Below are positions 32,855 to 41,732 of a stretch of 48,776 bases of DNA, in pieces. The stretch spans positions 1 to 48,776 of the forward strand of contig JAFXRG010000004.1 of assembly GCA_017526525.1 (NCBI GenBank), given 5' to 3'. A program made the translations under genes and the position numbers. Numbering within the stretch: the first letter of the stretch is position 1; every line of letters begins with the position of its first letter. This DNA is from Clostridia bacterium (GTDB lineage: Bacteria; Bacillota; Clostridia; Christensenellales; Aristaeellaceae). Below the pieces are notes generated by a model. The model was given only the letters and a program-made list of their open reading frames with translations. It was not told the DNA's origin and did not search any database.

Positions 32855-33120
32855 TTATTCTGCCGGCAGGGGTTCGGGGCGGATTCCGTACTGGCCGCAC
32901 ACTGCGTGGAATTCGATGGATCCGCTGATGCCCGCAATGACTGCCTCCAGGGGTTCCCCGCTGTCCAGTTCCGCAACCCACTTCGCCTTGCCCGCCGGAT
33001 CGGCAGTACGGTTCAGCATGGCCCGGTAAAGGATCTCAACGGTTTCCTCGTTGGAATACTGCCTGTTTTTGAACTCGTCGCTCAGTGCGCCCGCCGACGG
33101 AGATTCCGTTTCCCGTTACG
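32855..33120 (-). pseudogene. DUF4214-domain protein, C-terminal remnant
   Basis: The minus strand encodes LSDEFKNRQYSNEETVEILY, then RAMLNRTADPAGKAKWVAEL and EAVIAGISGSIEFHAVCGQY before TAA at 32855. The pattern EF-x-x-R, V-x-x-LYRAxLNRxAD-x-x-G, W-x-x-x-L-x-x-G and S-x-EF is diagnostic of DUF4214, found as repeats in surface and S-layer-like proteins. The frame closes with a TAA just upstream of 33120 and has no start, so only the last repeat survives. It lies directly downstream of a promoter carrying the shared 16-bp element. Confidence 0.6.
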
Positions 33121-33206
33121 TTATCTTTCTCAGGCTGATCCACTTATAACATCACTGGCCTGGAAGAATGATGGACCTCTCAATATATTTATATTCAGAT
33201 ATATAT

Positions 33207-33256
33207 TACTTACCATTTTTGTACCCGGTCTGTCAACAAATGTTCCAGATTGTCAA
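33207..33256 (-). promoter_or_regulatory. Promoter with shared 16-bp element (copy 2)
   Basis: On the minus strand TTGACAATCTGGAACA (33256-33241) is followed after four bases by TTGACA (33236-33231), an 18-base spacer and TAAGTA (33212-33207), with TAATAT a few bases further. The arrangement is the same as at 6558-6607 and 48727-48776. It points at the DUF4214 remnant, about 90 bases downstream. Confidence 0.55.
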
Positions 33257-33269
33257 CTTTTCTGAATGC

Positions 33270-34442
33270 TTACTTGGTATTCTTCAGGGAGTTTTCCAGG
33301 TCGCTCTTCTGTTTCTCTGCATCACCCATGGCGGCGTATACCTGGGCACGCTGATAATAAGTCTGAGCCAGTTCATAACCGTGATCAATGCAGGTGGTCA
33401 GGTCCTTGACCGCTTCTTCCAGGTTGCCCAGCGCCGCGTTGCTCATCGCACGGTAATAATACACTCCGTCGTTCAGCGTAATGTCATCCATGCCTTCCAC
33501 GGCTTTGATCAGCGTATCGAAGGCCGTGACGGATTCCGCGTACTTTTCCATCTGCAGGTAGCAGATTCCCAGGTTATACCAGGCATCTTCCTTGAACTGA
33601 TCCATTTCAATGGAACGGTTAAAGTCTTCTGCGGCTTTCTCCCAGTTGGCGGAAAGCAGGTAGCAGATTCCGCGGTTCAGGTACAGGCCGCTGAAGGTGC
33701 CGCCCTTTTCCTCGCAGGCATTAAAGGCTTCAATGGCTCCCGCCTGATCCTGCAGGTTCATTTTGCTCACGCCGATGTTGTACTGGGCGCCGGCACCGTA
33801 GGTTTCATCATCCTTATATGCCTCGAAAGCTTCAACGGCTTCCTGCCATTTGCCGCCGTCCATCCGGTACAGCCCCGCCTGGAAGCCCGCTTCGGGATTT
33901 TCCTTGCCGGCCCCTGTGGCATACTTGTCGTAAGCTTCCTGCGCCGCAGGCAGGTTTCCAGCCGCTTCATACAGCTGGGCAACGGTTTCGTACATATTTT
34001 CATTCTTGGTCAGTTCAATATACTTTTCAAGGTTCTCAACAGCTTTGTCAAACTCCCCGGTGGACGTGTAGACCTGAGTGCGTACCAGGAAGGCTTCCGC
34101 CAGTTCCGGCTGAAGCCGCAGGGCGGCTTCCAGGTTCAGCAGCGCCATGGTGTTCTTTTCCTCAATCACGTTAATGCACGCCCGCTTGAGCAGCAGATCG
34201 GCGTACAGCTGGGGATTGTTCTGGGGATTGCAGTACACAAAGCAAATATCCAGATACTCCTTCGCAGTTTCGTAATCTTCGCTGTTGATGGCTGCCAGTG
34301 CCAGCGTATAGCTGCTGTCCAGCGTCTGGACATCCTCAATCGCGGGAGCCGCCGGCTCTTCCGCCGTCACCGGAGCCGCTGCCAGCAGTATACCGGCTGC
34401 CAGAATTACTGCCAGGAATCTTCTTTTTATTTGCTTCTTCAT
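33270..34442 (-). CDS. Secreted tetratricopeptide-repeat protein
   Basis: The 390-residue protein has a signal peptide (RRFLAVILAAGILLAAAPV, AEEP) and then about nine to ten TPR units along most of its length (for example GDLEKAVENLEKYI-type helices, AWYNLGICYLQMEKYAESVT, YYRAMSNAALGNLEEAV). TPR superhelices bind partner proteins or peptides; here it acts outside the membrane, partner unknown. I start at 34442 because GGAGG lies upstream of MKKQIKRR. Its own strong promoter is at 34531-34560. Confidence 0.85.
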   Translation of the reverse strand: MKKQIKRRFLAVILAAGILLAAAPVTAEEPAAPAIEDVQTLDSSYTLALAAINSEDYETAKEYLDICFVYCNPQNNPQLYADLLLKRACINVIEEKNTMALLNLEAALRLQPELAEAFLVRTQVYTSTGEFDKAVENLEKYIELTKNENMYETVAQLYEAAGNLPAAQEAYDKYATGAGKENPEAGFQAGLYRMDGGKWQEAVEAFEAYKDDETYGAGAQYNIGVSKMNLQDQAGAIEAFNACEEKGGTFSGLYLNRGICYLLSANWEKAAEDFNRSIEMDQFKEDAWYNLGICYLQMEKYAESVTAFDTLIKAVEGMDDITLNDGVYYYRAMSNAALGNLEEAVKDLTTCIDHGYELAQTYYQRAQVYAAMGDAEKQKSDLENSLKNTK

Positions 34443-34530
34443 GATGGTTTCCTCCATATGTAATGTTTTTGGGGATAAATTAAGATGGCTTGAATTGCAA
34501 AAGCAGGATATGAAGCCATCAATTTACATT

Positions 34531-34560
34531 AGTATACTTTATAAATGATGCAAATGTCAA
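34531..34560 (-). promoter_or_regulatory. Sigma-A promoter of the TPR gene
   Basis: The minus strand reads TTGACA (34560-34555), an 18-base spacer and TATACT (34536-34531), about 90 bases before the start codon. The remaining plus-strand sequence up to the hairpin at 34733 shows no gene. Confidence 0.75.
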
Positions 34561-34726
34561 TCCAGAAGAGCACAGGATGTAACTTCATTAAAGGGGTTTT
34601 CCGTTCTGCAGCGGAAAGATGCAGCTCTTTGGTTACACAGCGAGTCGCAAATAGTTACATTTTGTGCACGGGCATTTGCATGCAAATCAGGAACAGGTTC
34701 CGGGCGTCTGCCGCACTGGCAGCGCT

Positions 34727-34777
34727 AAAAAAGGGGCTGTCTCAAAATGATCTGAGAGGATCATAGGAGGCAGCCCC
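34727..34777 (-). terminator. Strong terminator at the end of the lanthipeptide/partner-switch operon
   Basis: On the minus strand a long stem (GGGGCTGCCTC / GAGACAGCCCC, one wobble, with an inner ATGATC / GATCAT stem) is followed by TTTTTT. It lies about 85 bases past the stop of the RsbW-like gene; a second 9-bp palindrome (GTTCCGGAA / TTCCGGAAC, 34795-34816) lies between. No comparably strong terminator was noticed between here and 48605. Confidence 0.8.
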
Positions 34778-34860
34778 TGCTTCGCCGTGAACCGGTTCCG
34801 GAAACTGTTCCGGAACTTCAATTCACCTCGGTTCATCGGACCGGAAAAGTTCTGCGCTTT

Positions 34861-35271
34861 TCAGCGCAGAAGCTTCATGATGTTTATAATATTCATACCG
34901 TCCCTGTATTCGTAGTTCACCCGGTCCATGCTCTGCTTCACCATGTAGATGCCCAGGCCGCCTTTTTTGCGCTGCCGGATCGGAAGGGTGGTATCGGGAT
35001 CCGGCTTTGCCAGCGGGTTGTACGGCCTGCCGTGATCGGTAAAGGTGATTTCAATGGAACGCGGCGGCTCATGCACTCCGGCGCAGATCGAAACTGTTCC
35101 GGTCTCCGGGCCGTAGGCGTAGCTGGCAATGTTGACGAATATTTCCTCCACCGCCACGTCGATGGCTGTCTGCGTCAGTGAAGGGCATCCTGCCTTTTCC
35201 AGCATCTCGTCGATAAATCCCTGCACCTCCGGCAGGTTCTTCCTTGCGGCTTCGACGGTAAGCTCCCTCAT
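34861..35271 (-). CDS. RsbW-type anti-sigma-factor serine kinase (GHKL ATPase)
   Basis: The 136-residue protein has the full GHKL set: N-box AVEEIFVNIASYAY with Glu and Asn, G1 FTDHGRPYNP, G2 KGGLGIYMVKQSMD and the closing strand YEYRDGMNIINI. Such kinases phosphorylate a STAS antagonist and sequester a sigma factor or another partner. Its ATG overlaps the stop of the phosphatase gene by 4 bases, so it is translationally coupled. It completes a STAS-phosphatase-kinase partner-switching set at the end of the lanthipeptide operon. No sigma-factor gene is in the window, so its output target is unknown. Confidence 0.9.
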   Translation of the reverse strand: MRELTVEAARKNLPEVQGFIDEMLEKAGCPSLTQTAIDVAVEEIFVNIASYAYGPETGTVSICAGVHEPPRSIEITFTDHGRPYNPLAKPDPDTTLPIRQRKKGGLGIYMVKQSMDRVNYEYRDGMNIINIMKLLR

Positions 35272-37109
35272 TCCCGCACCTGCTTTCCGGCTTCCGCCTC
35301 TGCTCCTTCGTATTTCAGGCTCAGCATCGTCAGGTCGTCAAACTGGGGTGCTTCCCTGACAAAGGCGTCAACAGCTTTCCGGATGCCTGCCAGCACCTCC
35401 TTCGGGGACGCGCCCGCAGGCATCGTGTTGAGGGCTTCCAGCGTGCGGTCTGTGCCAAAGAGCTGATTCTGCGCGTCCGTGGCTTCTGCGACGCCGTCGG
35501 TATAAACAAAGATGCTGTCTCCCTTTTTCAGCATGATTTCCGTATTAGTGTACTTCGCTTTTCGCGATGCTCCGATGGGCAGTCCGTGCTTGTCCCGCAG
35601 CAGCTCATATTGTCCCCCGAGATTGACCATGGGAAATTCGTGCCCGGCGCTGGCCGTGGTAAGCCTGCCCGTGCTGATTTCGAGGATGCCCAGCCAGACG
35701 GTCACGAACATATGGGCCTTGTTGTTGGCGCAGACCTGCCGGTTTACTCTCTCAAGGATCTCTGCCGGGGTTCCGCCCATCATGGCGTGATCGTTCAGGA
35801 GAATCTTCGAGGACATCATGAACAGCGCTGCCGGAACGCCCTTTCCGGATACGTCCGCAATCACCAGGGCAAGATGGTCATCGTCGGTCATGAAAAAGTC
35901 GTAGAAATCCCCGCCGACCTCCTTAGCCGGGTCCATGGAAGCATAAAGATCAAATTCCGTGCGTTCCGGAAATGCCGGAAATTTGTTCGGAAGCGCCCCT
36001 GCCTGAATGCTGTTGGCAAGCTCAAGCTCCGTGGCAATGCGTTCCTTTTCCTTGCCAAGCTGCAGGATTTCTCCTGTGTACCTGTCGATTTCGGTGGAAA
36101 GTGCAGCAAAGCTGTCTGCCAGTACACCGATCTCATTGCGGCACCTGATGCTGTTCATCTCTTTGCAGACCCTGGCACTGTCCTTGTCCTCCATATAGGC
36201 CTGGATGCTGTCCTTCACTTTGGCAATCGGTCTGGTCGCCCGTTTGTGAATAAAAAGCAGCAGAATGCCGTTCAGGACCGCCAGGATGGCCAGGCCCCAG
36301 AGCACCGTCTGCGTGATGGTCCGGTTCAGCTCGTGAAGGAAGTCTGTCCAGTCGTATCTGACGCGGGCGTAGCAGCTGGTTTTCCCGTCATAATCCACAG
36401 GGATGTAGCCGATGCAGTAATTCCTGCCGTCCTTCGGATCCGTCCATACTTCATAGGCCGTCTTTCCCGGGGCAAGTCCCTCCGCCAGGATCGACTTCAC
36501 TGCCGTATGCCGGGAGGCGTCGTATTCCCCTTTTGTAAAGCAGGCCGCATAGGACGAGGCGTAAAATTCTTTTGTGTTTTCAGCGGCCAGCGCGTCGGGC
36601 TCGTCCGTGTTGCAGACGATATACAGATATGCTTCGCGGTCGTTCAGGAATTCCATCAGGCTGATATCGGCATAGTGAAACTTGCGAACCAGGTAGTCCG
36701 TGTCCGCCGCCAGCATCTGAAACCCGGTCCGGGCCAGCAGGAACTGCAGCTTCGGCCCGCAGGTTTCAAAATCATTCCGTTCAGCCTCAAGAAAAGCGCG
36801 CAGCGCTTCCCTGGTTTCCTCTTCCCTGCTGAAAGCCTCTTCTTCCTCCGTCAGCGCCCTGGTCATGTCCTGCGCGTGTTCCCGGGTGTAGCTCCAGAAC
36901 CAGGAGGTTCCGATCAGCTCCCGGCTGATCACCGTGCTGATGTTCTCCAGGTCCCGGTCAAACATCTCATATTTTGAACGAAGATAGGTGTCCTTCGTTT
37001 CATGGTAATATGAACACGAGGAAAAAATGAGGATCACAGCAAAAATGAGAACCGTGATAATATCGATCTCGACCTGCAGTTTTCCTTTTTTCTTGTTGGT
37101 TTTTTCCAA
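35268..37109 (-). CDS. Membrane SpoIIE/RsbU-type protein phosphatase with sensor and HAMP
   Basis: The 613-residue protein has a first membrane helix (about 13-33), an extracytoplasmic sensor region (35-265), a second helix (about 270-290), a HAMP-like linker (291-345) and a PP2C-type phosphatase domain (about 370-600). Metal-site motifs are present: GGDFYD, VIADVSGKGVPAALFM, YTDGVAEATD and FDDLTMLSLKY. It should dephosphorylate the STAS protein in response to an external signal. The start is a TTG at 37109, set by the lysine-rich leader EKTNKKKGK before the first helix; the ribosome site is weak. It lies 62 bases after the STAS gene and overlaps the kinase gene. Confidence 0.88.
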   Translation of the reverse strand: MEKTNKKKGKLQVEIDIITVLIFAVILIFSSCSYYHETKDTYLRSKYEMFDRDLENISTVISRELIGTSWFWSYTREHAQDMTRALTEEEEAFSREEETREALRAFLEAERNDFETCGPKLQFLLARTGFQMLAADTDYLVRKFHYADISLMEFLNDREAYLYIVCNTDEPDALAAENTKEFYASSYAACFTKGEYDASRHTAVKSILAEGLAPGKTAYEVWTDPKDGRNYCIGYIPVDYDGKTSCYARVRYDWTDFLHELNRTITQTVLWGLAILAVLNGILLLFIHKRATRPIAKVKDSIQAYMEDKDSARVCKEMNSIRCRNEIGVLADSFAALSTEIDRYTGEILQLGKEKERIATELELANSIQAGALPNKFPAFPERTEFDLYASMDPAKEVGGDFYDFFMTDDDHLALVIADVSGKGVPAALFMMSSKILLNDHAMMGGTPAEILERVNRQVCANNKAHMFVTVWLGILEISTGRLTTASAGHEFPMVNLGGQYELLRDKHGLPIGASRKAKYTNTEIMLKKGDSIFVYTDGVAEATDAQNQLFGTDRTLEALNTMPAGASPKEVLAGIRKAVDAFVREAPQFDDLTMLSLKYEGAEAEAGKQVRE

Positions 37110-37171
37110 TGTCGCGTCTGCCTTTCCGCTTGATGGCCGGCGTGTTTCCTTTCAGGCCGGCTTTCTCATCG

Positions 37172-37498
37172 TCATTCAATCCGGAATGCGTCGGAGAAAC
37201 CGGTCACGTCGAACACTTCCTGCACCGGCTTTGTGATATGGCGGATAATGACCTCGCCGTCGTTTTCTTCCAGTTCCTGGGCTGCACCCATCAGTACGCG
37301 AAGGCCCGCGCTGGAGATGTATTCCACTTTGCCCATATCAAAGATCAGCGTCTTTGCCTGCCCGATCACTTCCTCCACCCGGTCTTCCAGGTCGGGTGAG
37401 GTAAGCGTGTCCATCCGGCCTTCCAGTACAAAGGTGTATTCCTCCCCATCCTGGTTCATGGTGATCTTCAGTTTGGATTCATTCGCGTTCTGTTCCAC
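37172..37498 (-). CDS. STAS-domain anti-sigma-factor antagonist
   Basis: The 108-residue protein is a single STAS domain (EYTFVLEGRMDTLTSPDLED, DMGKVEYISSAGLRVLM). The phospho-acceptor should be Ser62 of ISSAGL, the position used in SpoIIAA/RsbV. Unphosphorylated, it would bind the RsbW-like kinase and free that kinase's client. It starts at GTG with an AGGAGG site at good distance, 64 bases after the radical SAM gene, and is followed by the phosphatase, so the three signalling genes are read as one unit with the peptide-maturation genes. Confidence 0.9.
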   Translation of the reverse strand: MEQNANESKLKITMNQDGEEYTFVLEGRMDTLTSPDLEDRVEEVIGQAKTLIFDMGKVEYISSAGLRVLMGAAQELEENDGEVIIRHITKPVQEVFDVTGFSDAFRIE

Positions 37499-37562
37499 TT
37501 TGTGTATTCCTCCTGTTTGTTTTCATGCGCCGTTTTTCGCCCTGCCGACGGCGATTGCCGCC

Positions 37563-38963
37563 TTAAACGATGCCGACGGGGCTCAGGTTGTTCCAGTCCG
37601 AAAGCGCATCCCTGACCTTCTCATACCAGCCGTTCTCAAAGAAGCTGCATTTGGTCAGGTCCTCGCCGTAGAGGCCCTTGCTCTCTCCCGAATACAGATA
37701 AGCCAGGGCTCTGCATCCGCCGGTGCAGTATTCAAACCATTTACACGCGCCGCATTTGGGATTGTTTTTGCGCACGTCGCCCACCGTGGCGCAGATGTTT
37801 TCCAGGTAGCTGCCCGACATGAGCAAATCCTTCAGCCTGTCTTTATGCACATTGCCCAAGGAATCGCCCCTTTGCTGCATAGTGCCTGACATCTGGATGC
37901 ACGGCACGATTTCGCCCGACGAGGTGACAGCAACCATGCCCCGGTTGCCTCTGCACCCCGCATACGTATCGCGGTAGACGCCTTCAGCGCAGGACACAGG
38001 AACAACCTGGAAGCTGCTCGTTTCCGGAAAAAGCCGTAAAAACTGCCAGACATCGATCTCCATTTTCATCCCGGTGCGAAGGTATTCCTTAGCAAAGTCC
38101 AGCATGGTTTCGTAGTATTCCTCCATGCCCAGGCAGGCGCCTCGCGCGTTCATTTCCCAGCGCGGCACCTCGGTGGTGCGGATGATGCGCATTTCCTTTA
38201 CGCCCATGTCACACAGCACTTTGGCCGTTGGCATCATGGCCTGGACATTTTTCCGATGCACCTGCGTCTGGGCTTTCACATCGAAGCCGTTTTCTATGCA
38301 AAGCTTCATGGCCTCCAGCGTCTTTTCCTCTGCGCCCTTCCTGTTGCGCATCCAGTCATGGAAACCGATGCCGTCAAAGGAAATCTTCACCAGGGGGCGG
38401 CAGCCGATTTCCTTCATCTCATCCAGGATCTGCTCTGTAATGTAATACCCGTTGGTATTGAGTTCCTGAACAAACATGCCACGCTTGTGGATTTCCCGCA
38501 GGATCTCCATGAAGTTTCTATGCACCATAGGTTCCCCGCCGGTGATGGTAAGGGCATGAATGCCGCAGTCCCGCGCCTGGTCAAACAGATCGCACAGCTC
38601 TTCAAACGTCCACTCTGTCATGAGGGGCGCGTTGTCGGCGGCATTGAAGCAGTGCAGGCAGTTATAGTTGCACTTGCCCGTAATCATCAGGTTCATTTTT
38701 GGGAAATACGGATTGTCGTATTTTTTGTAGGACGACCAGGCTGACGGATGCTCGCCCTTTTCGCAGCATACGATGAGGTTCCGGACTGCCAGGCCCAGCA
38801 CGGTATCGTCCACTTCCAGGTCGTGCTCGCCGTCGCACAGCAGCAGGATCTTCGCCTGCTTCATCGTCAGAGGCAGCGCGTAAGGATGTCCCTGGATATA
38901 GCAGGCGTATTCAACGTTTTTCCAGCTTCTTAAAGCCACATTCCCTGTTAATCTGAAATACAT
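37563..38963 (-). CDS. Radical SAM/SPASM peptide maturase
   Basis: The 466-residue protein has an N-terminal PqqD-like recognition segment (about 1-70: LTMKQAKILLLCDGEHDLEV). A radical SAM core follows with CNYNCLHC (Cys98, 102, 105 for the 4Fe-4S cluster) and TGGEPMVH. The C-terminal SPASM domain has many Cys (CRGNRGMVAV, GEIVPCIQMSG, CGACKWFEYCTGGCRAL, CSFF) for extra clusters. Enzymes of this build install thioether, C-C or epimerised residues in ribosomal peptides. It lies ten bases after the LanM gene, so it presumably acts on the same Nif11-leader precursors. The start at 38963 follows AAGGAGAACAGC; the longer frame to 39044 runs into lanM. The type of modification cannot be told from sequence. 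Confidence 0.88.
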   Translation of the reverse strand: MYFRLTGNVALRSWKNVEYACYIQGHPYALPLTMKQAKILLLCDGEHDLEVDDTVLGLAVRNLIVCCEKGEHPSAWSSYKKYDNPYFPKMNLMITGKCNYNCLHCFNAADNAPLMTEWTFEELCDLFDQARDCGIHALTITGGEPMVHRNFMEILREIHKRGMFVQELNTNGYYITEQILDEMKEIGCRPLVKISFDGIGFHDWMRNRKGAEEKTLEAMKLCIENGFDVKAQTQVHRKNVQAMMPTAKVLCDMGVKEMRIIRTTEVPRWEMNARGACLGMEEYYETMLDFAKEYLRTGMKMEIDVWQFLRLFPETSSFQVVPVSCAEGVYRDTYAGCRGNRGMVAVTSSGEIVPCIQMSGTMQQRGDSLGNVHKDRLKDLLMSGSYLENICATVGDVRKNNPKCGACKWFEYCTGGCRALAYLYSGESKGLYGEDLTKCSFFENGWYEKVRDALSDWNNLSPVGIV

Positions 38964-38973
38964 GCTGTTCTCC

Positions 38974-41682
38974 TTACAGTACTGAAATAATCTGGTCCGG
39001 GCAGGCATACCGGAGCATTTCATAGCCTGCGCCGCTGATCCCATAAAACAGGGAAGGTGTCATGCTGTTATTGAATTGATACGCCATAAACCGGTATTCT
39101 CCCTCTTTTTTCCGCCGTTCAGCCATGGCGGCCAGCACCCTTCCGGCATCCTCGCGTCGTCCCGTTGACAGATAGTATTCCACAATGGCCGAATTGCCGC
39201 AGCACAGGTGATCCCTGCTGTTCAGGTGCATCCGGTCCACGCTTTCCCGGGCGTACCGGGCAAGTCTCTGTATGTTTTCACTGTCGAACCCTGCCTGCCG
39301 GATGCGTTCGATCATGATGCCGATGCCCGGCGCGCCGGAACAATAGCCATGCATAATCCCTTCGGGCGGATAGGACCGCAGATCAGCCCACGTGCCGAAC
39401 TTTTCGCAGTATTTTTCATAGACAGCCCTCTCAAAGTCCAGCGCTTCCGATGCAGCGGCGGCGTATTTTTCATCTCCCAGCACCCCGGCGGCAGCATAAA
39501 GCGCTTCCGCAACGCCCGCGTGTCCGTGGCCCGCACCGCTGATGGGACGCGGAGTGTCCGGCAGCGTCTTCCACAGAAGCTTCCCTTCATAAGGCAGCGT
39601 TTTCATGGCAAGCAGGCTGTCCGCCGCTTTGCGGATAACCTCTTTTTTCCCCCTGTACCGGTCAAAACGGCACAGGGCGGACAGGAATCCCGCCATGCCG
39701 ATCATCCGGTCCGGCACGCCGTACCGCGTAAAATCCGTCTTCTCAAGCAGCTCCCCGATATACAGGTCAAAAGCTTCAAATTCCGTTAGGGGTGCATACC
39801 GCCGCATCAGCTCCAGCGCGGTAAGGATACCCGCCGTTCCGGTAGATTCTCCCAGGGGCGGCGCGAAATCAAAATCATAATTCCTGAAGCGGATATATTC
39901 CATCTCCCGGCCCAGGTCCAGAACCGTTTCCTGAAGGATCTCCCGCGCCATTTGCCGGACCCTTTCATGATTGCTCAGGCGCAGGCAGGCCGCCGCGAAT
40001 ACCGCGAAGCCCGCAAGCCCGCTGCTCAGATCCACTTCGCAGAACCGGAAGGAAGAGTCTCCCTCGAAAACATATCCCCAGAATTTCCGGCCATCCGGAC
40101 CGGGAATATGCAGGGCGTAGGCTTCCTCCAGCATCCGTTCCGCTTCGTCCAGGGCCGCTTTCGTGGACAGGGGGGCATCCGCCTGCCGGAGCACGGTGCC
40201 CGCAGTTTTTTCGTCCTCGCTGATCCGGACCGGGTACTGTCGGATAGCCCGTTCGATCAGGCTCAGGTCAGAGCGTTCATCCGCTTCGTCCATGGCGAAG
40301 AGATTTTCCAGCGCATGTTCCTTTGCCGTTTTTTCGAATACGTCCTCTCGGAGCGTTTCACCGTCCGAAAACAGTGCAGTGCTGCCGGCGGCGGTATAAA
40401 CATACGGAACGTCGCCCCGCAGCATCTGCCGCACCTCTGCAGCCGCCGTGTTTTCAAACCCGGGCAGCAGATGATGGGCCATGATTTTTGACAGGACCTC
40501 TTTCGTGTGCTCCCGGTTTTCCTCGGAGGCAAGGGTCGTATGGTGATACAGCTTGTCGATATGATTCACATAAAACTGTGTATCCCGCATGAGGATCCGG
40601 AAGGGAACCGTATCGGGAATATCCCTTATCATTTCCGCGATTTCCCCGCGTCTGTCAATAGCGCGACGGTAAGCGGTATCATAGCCGTCCAGCAGCTCGC
40701 CCATATACGCCGCGGCAAGGGCTGGTTTGCCGTTGACAAGCGGGGCACAGCCTTCCCCGGTGTTATTCATGAACACGCTGTATTCCCTTCCCTTCGGGGA
40801 GTTGGGCAGCAGGCAGGAAAGATACGGCGACCGGCCCTTGAGAATACACAGTTCGGGTTGCCTGATGGTATAGTCTTCATTTCCCCGGATCGGGGACAGG
40901 ATCGTTTCCAGATCGAGGATATAGGGCTTCCCGCCTTTGCAGGAAAGGTTTTCGATGTGCATGTCCGTGCTGCCCAGCAGCTTGATAAATGCCGCCATTC
41001 CGCCCATATGATACCAGAAGGACCTGGCTTCTTCCTCACCCTCGGAGCGCTGTTTTTCGATAAATTCGCATACACCGAAGCTGTCCCCGAAGGCAGCGCA
41101 GCGGGGAATGCCCGCGAACTCCGGAAAAAACTTCCGGGCAATGGCATAGATATGCGCGTCTCCGCGCATATCGTGGGGCTTATATACCATTTTCCCGGTA
41201 TCCGTATGCAGCACGGTCACGCTGCGGCCATGGTTATGGGTGTCGCCCGTGAAGAGCTGAACATCCTCTATCTTTCGGTAAAGCCTTCCATCCGTCAGAA
41301 CCGCGCAGATTTCTTTGCGGTTTTCCGCGATCCTTTCCAGCATTTCCAGAAAGGCGTCCGTGGCAAAGCCAAGCCGGGTATGCAGGAATTCGGCCAGCGG
41401 CTTTGGAAATGAATATTCTCCCCGCGCCAGTTTTTTTTCAATCGTATCGATAGCCCGCCGCCGTTCTTCATCCGTAATCATCTCCGGCAGGGAGAGGGCA
41501 AAGGGATTGTCTTCCGACGCCTCCTTTGCGATCTCCCTGTTCAGGGTGCTTTTTGACACCGTACCGGCCATGTCCTGCAGCGTCTTTTCAAGCCTGCTGT
41601 ACACCTGTTCGCCCAGCAGCGCCGCATACGGGGAGCGCCTGACACGCTGAATCTGTTCATTGATTTGATTCTGGAACATCAT
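38974..41682 (-). CDS. lanM: Class II lanthipeptide synthetase LanM (CCG type)
   Basis: The 902-residue protein has an N-terminal kinase-like dehydratase (about 1-540) with YKPHDMRGD (Lys168), GSTDMHIENL (Asp240, His242, Asn245) and LDLETIL (Asp257, Glu259), which phosphorylates and eliminates Ser/Thr. A LanC cyclase domain follows (about 560-900) with GAGHGHAG, GYCSGAPGIG (Cys near 781) and HLCCGNSA (Cys-Cys near 826). Three Cys zinc ligands (CCG rather than CHG) are the hallmark of ProcM-like enzymes that process Nif11-type leaders, which matches the precursors just upstream. It is somewhat shorter than the usual 1000 or so residues, mostly at the N-terminus. The ribosome site is weak (AAGGCACGG), and two ATG codons are in tandem. 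Confidence 0.92.
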   Translation of the reverse strand: MMFQNQINEQIQRVRRSPYAALLGEQVYSRLEKTLQDMAGTVSKSTLNREIAKEASEDNPFALSLPEMITDEERRRAIDTIEKKLARGEYSFPKPLAEFLHTRLGFATDAFLEMLERIAENRKEICAVLTDGRLYRKIEDVQLFTGDTHNHGRSVTVLHTDTGKMVYKPHDMRGDAHIYAIARKFFPEFAGIPRCAAFGDSFGVCEFIEKQRSEGEEEARSFWYHMGGMAAFIKLLGSTDMHIENLSCKGGKPYILDLETILSPIRGNEDYTIRQPELCILKGRSPYLSCLLPNSPKGREYSVFMNNTGEGCAPLVNGKPALAAAYMGELLDGYDTAYRRAIDRRGEIAEMIRDIPDTVPFRILMRDTQFYVNHIDKLYHHTTLASEENREHTKEVLSKIMAHHLLPGFENTAAAEVRQMLRGDVPYVYTAAGSTALFSDGETLREDVFEKTAKEHALENLFAMDEADERSDLSLIERAIRQYPVRISEDEKTAGTVLRQADAPLSTKAALDEAERMLEEAYALHIPGPDGRKFWGYVFEGDSSFRFCEVDLSSGLAGFAVFAAACLRLSNHERVRQMAREILQETVLDLGREMEYIRFRNYDFDFAPPLGESTGTAGILTALELMRRYAPLTEFEAFDLYIGELLEKTDFTRYGVPDRMIGMAGFLSALCRFDRYRGKKEVIRKAADSLLAMKTLPYEGKLLWKTLPDTPRPISGAGHGHAGVAEALYAAAGVLGDEKYAAAASEALDFERAVYEKYCEKFGTWADLRSYPPEGIMHGYCSGAPGIGIMIERIRQAGFDSENIQRLARYARESVDRMHLNSRDHLCCGNSAIVEYYLSTGRREDAGRVLAAMAERRKKEGEYRFMAYQFNNSMTPSLFYGISGAGYEMLRYACPDQIISVL

Positions 41683-41732
41683 CCGTGCCTTTTTTCATTT
41701 CCTTTCCGTTTATTCATGTTTGGTTCCCGGCC

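Noticed and set aside
34733-34777. GGGGCTGTCTC-type sequence resembling an insertion-sequence end
   Set aside because: Both arms lie within 45 bases, pair as a hairpin and are followed by a T-run on the minus strand directly after an operon, so a terminator explains it better than an IS end or MITE.
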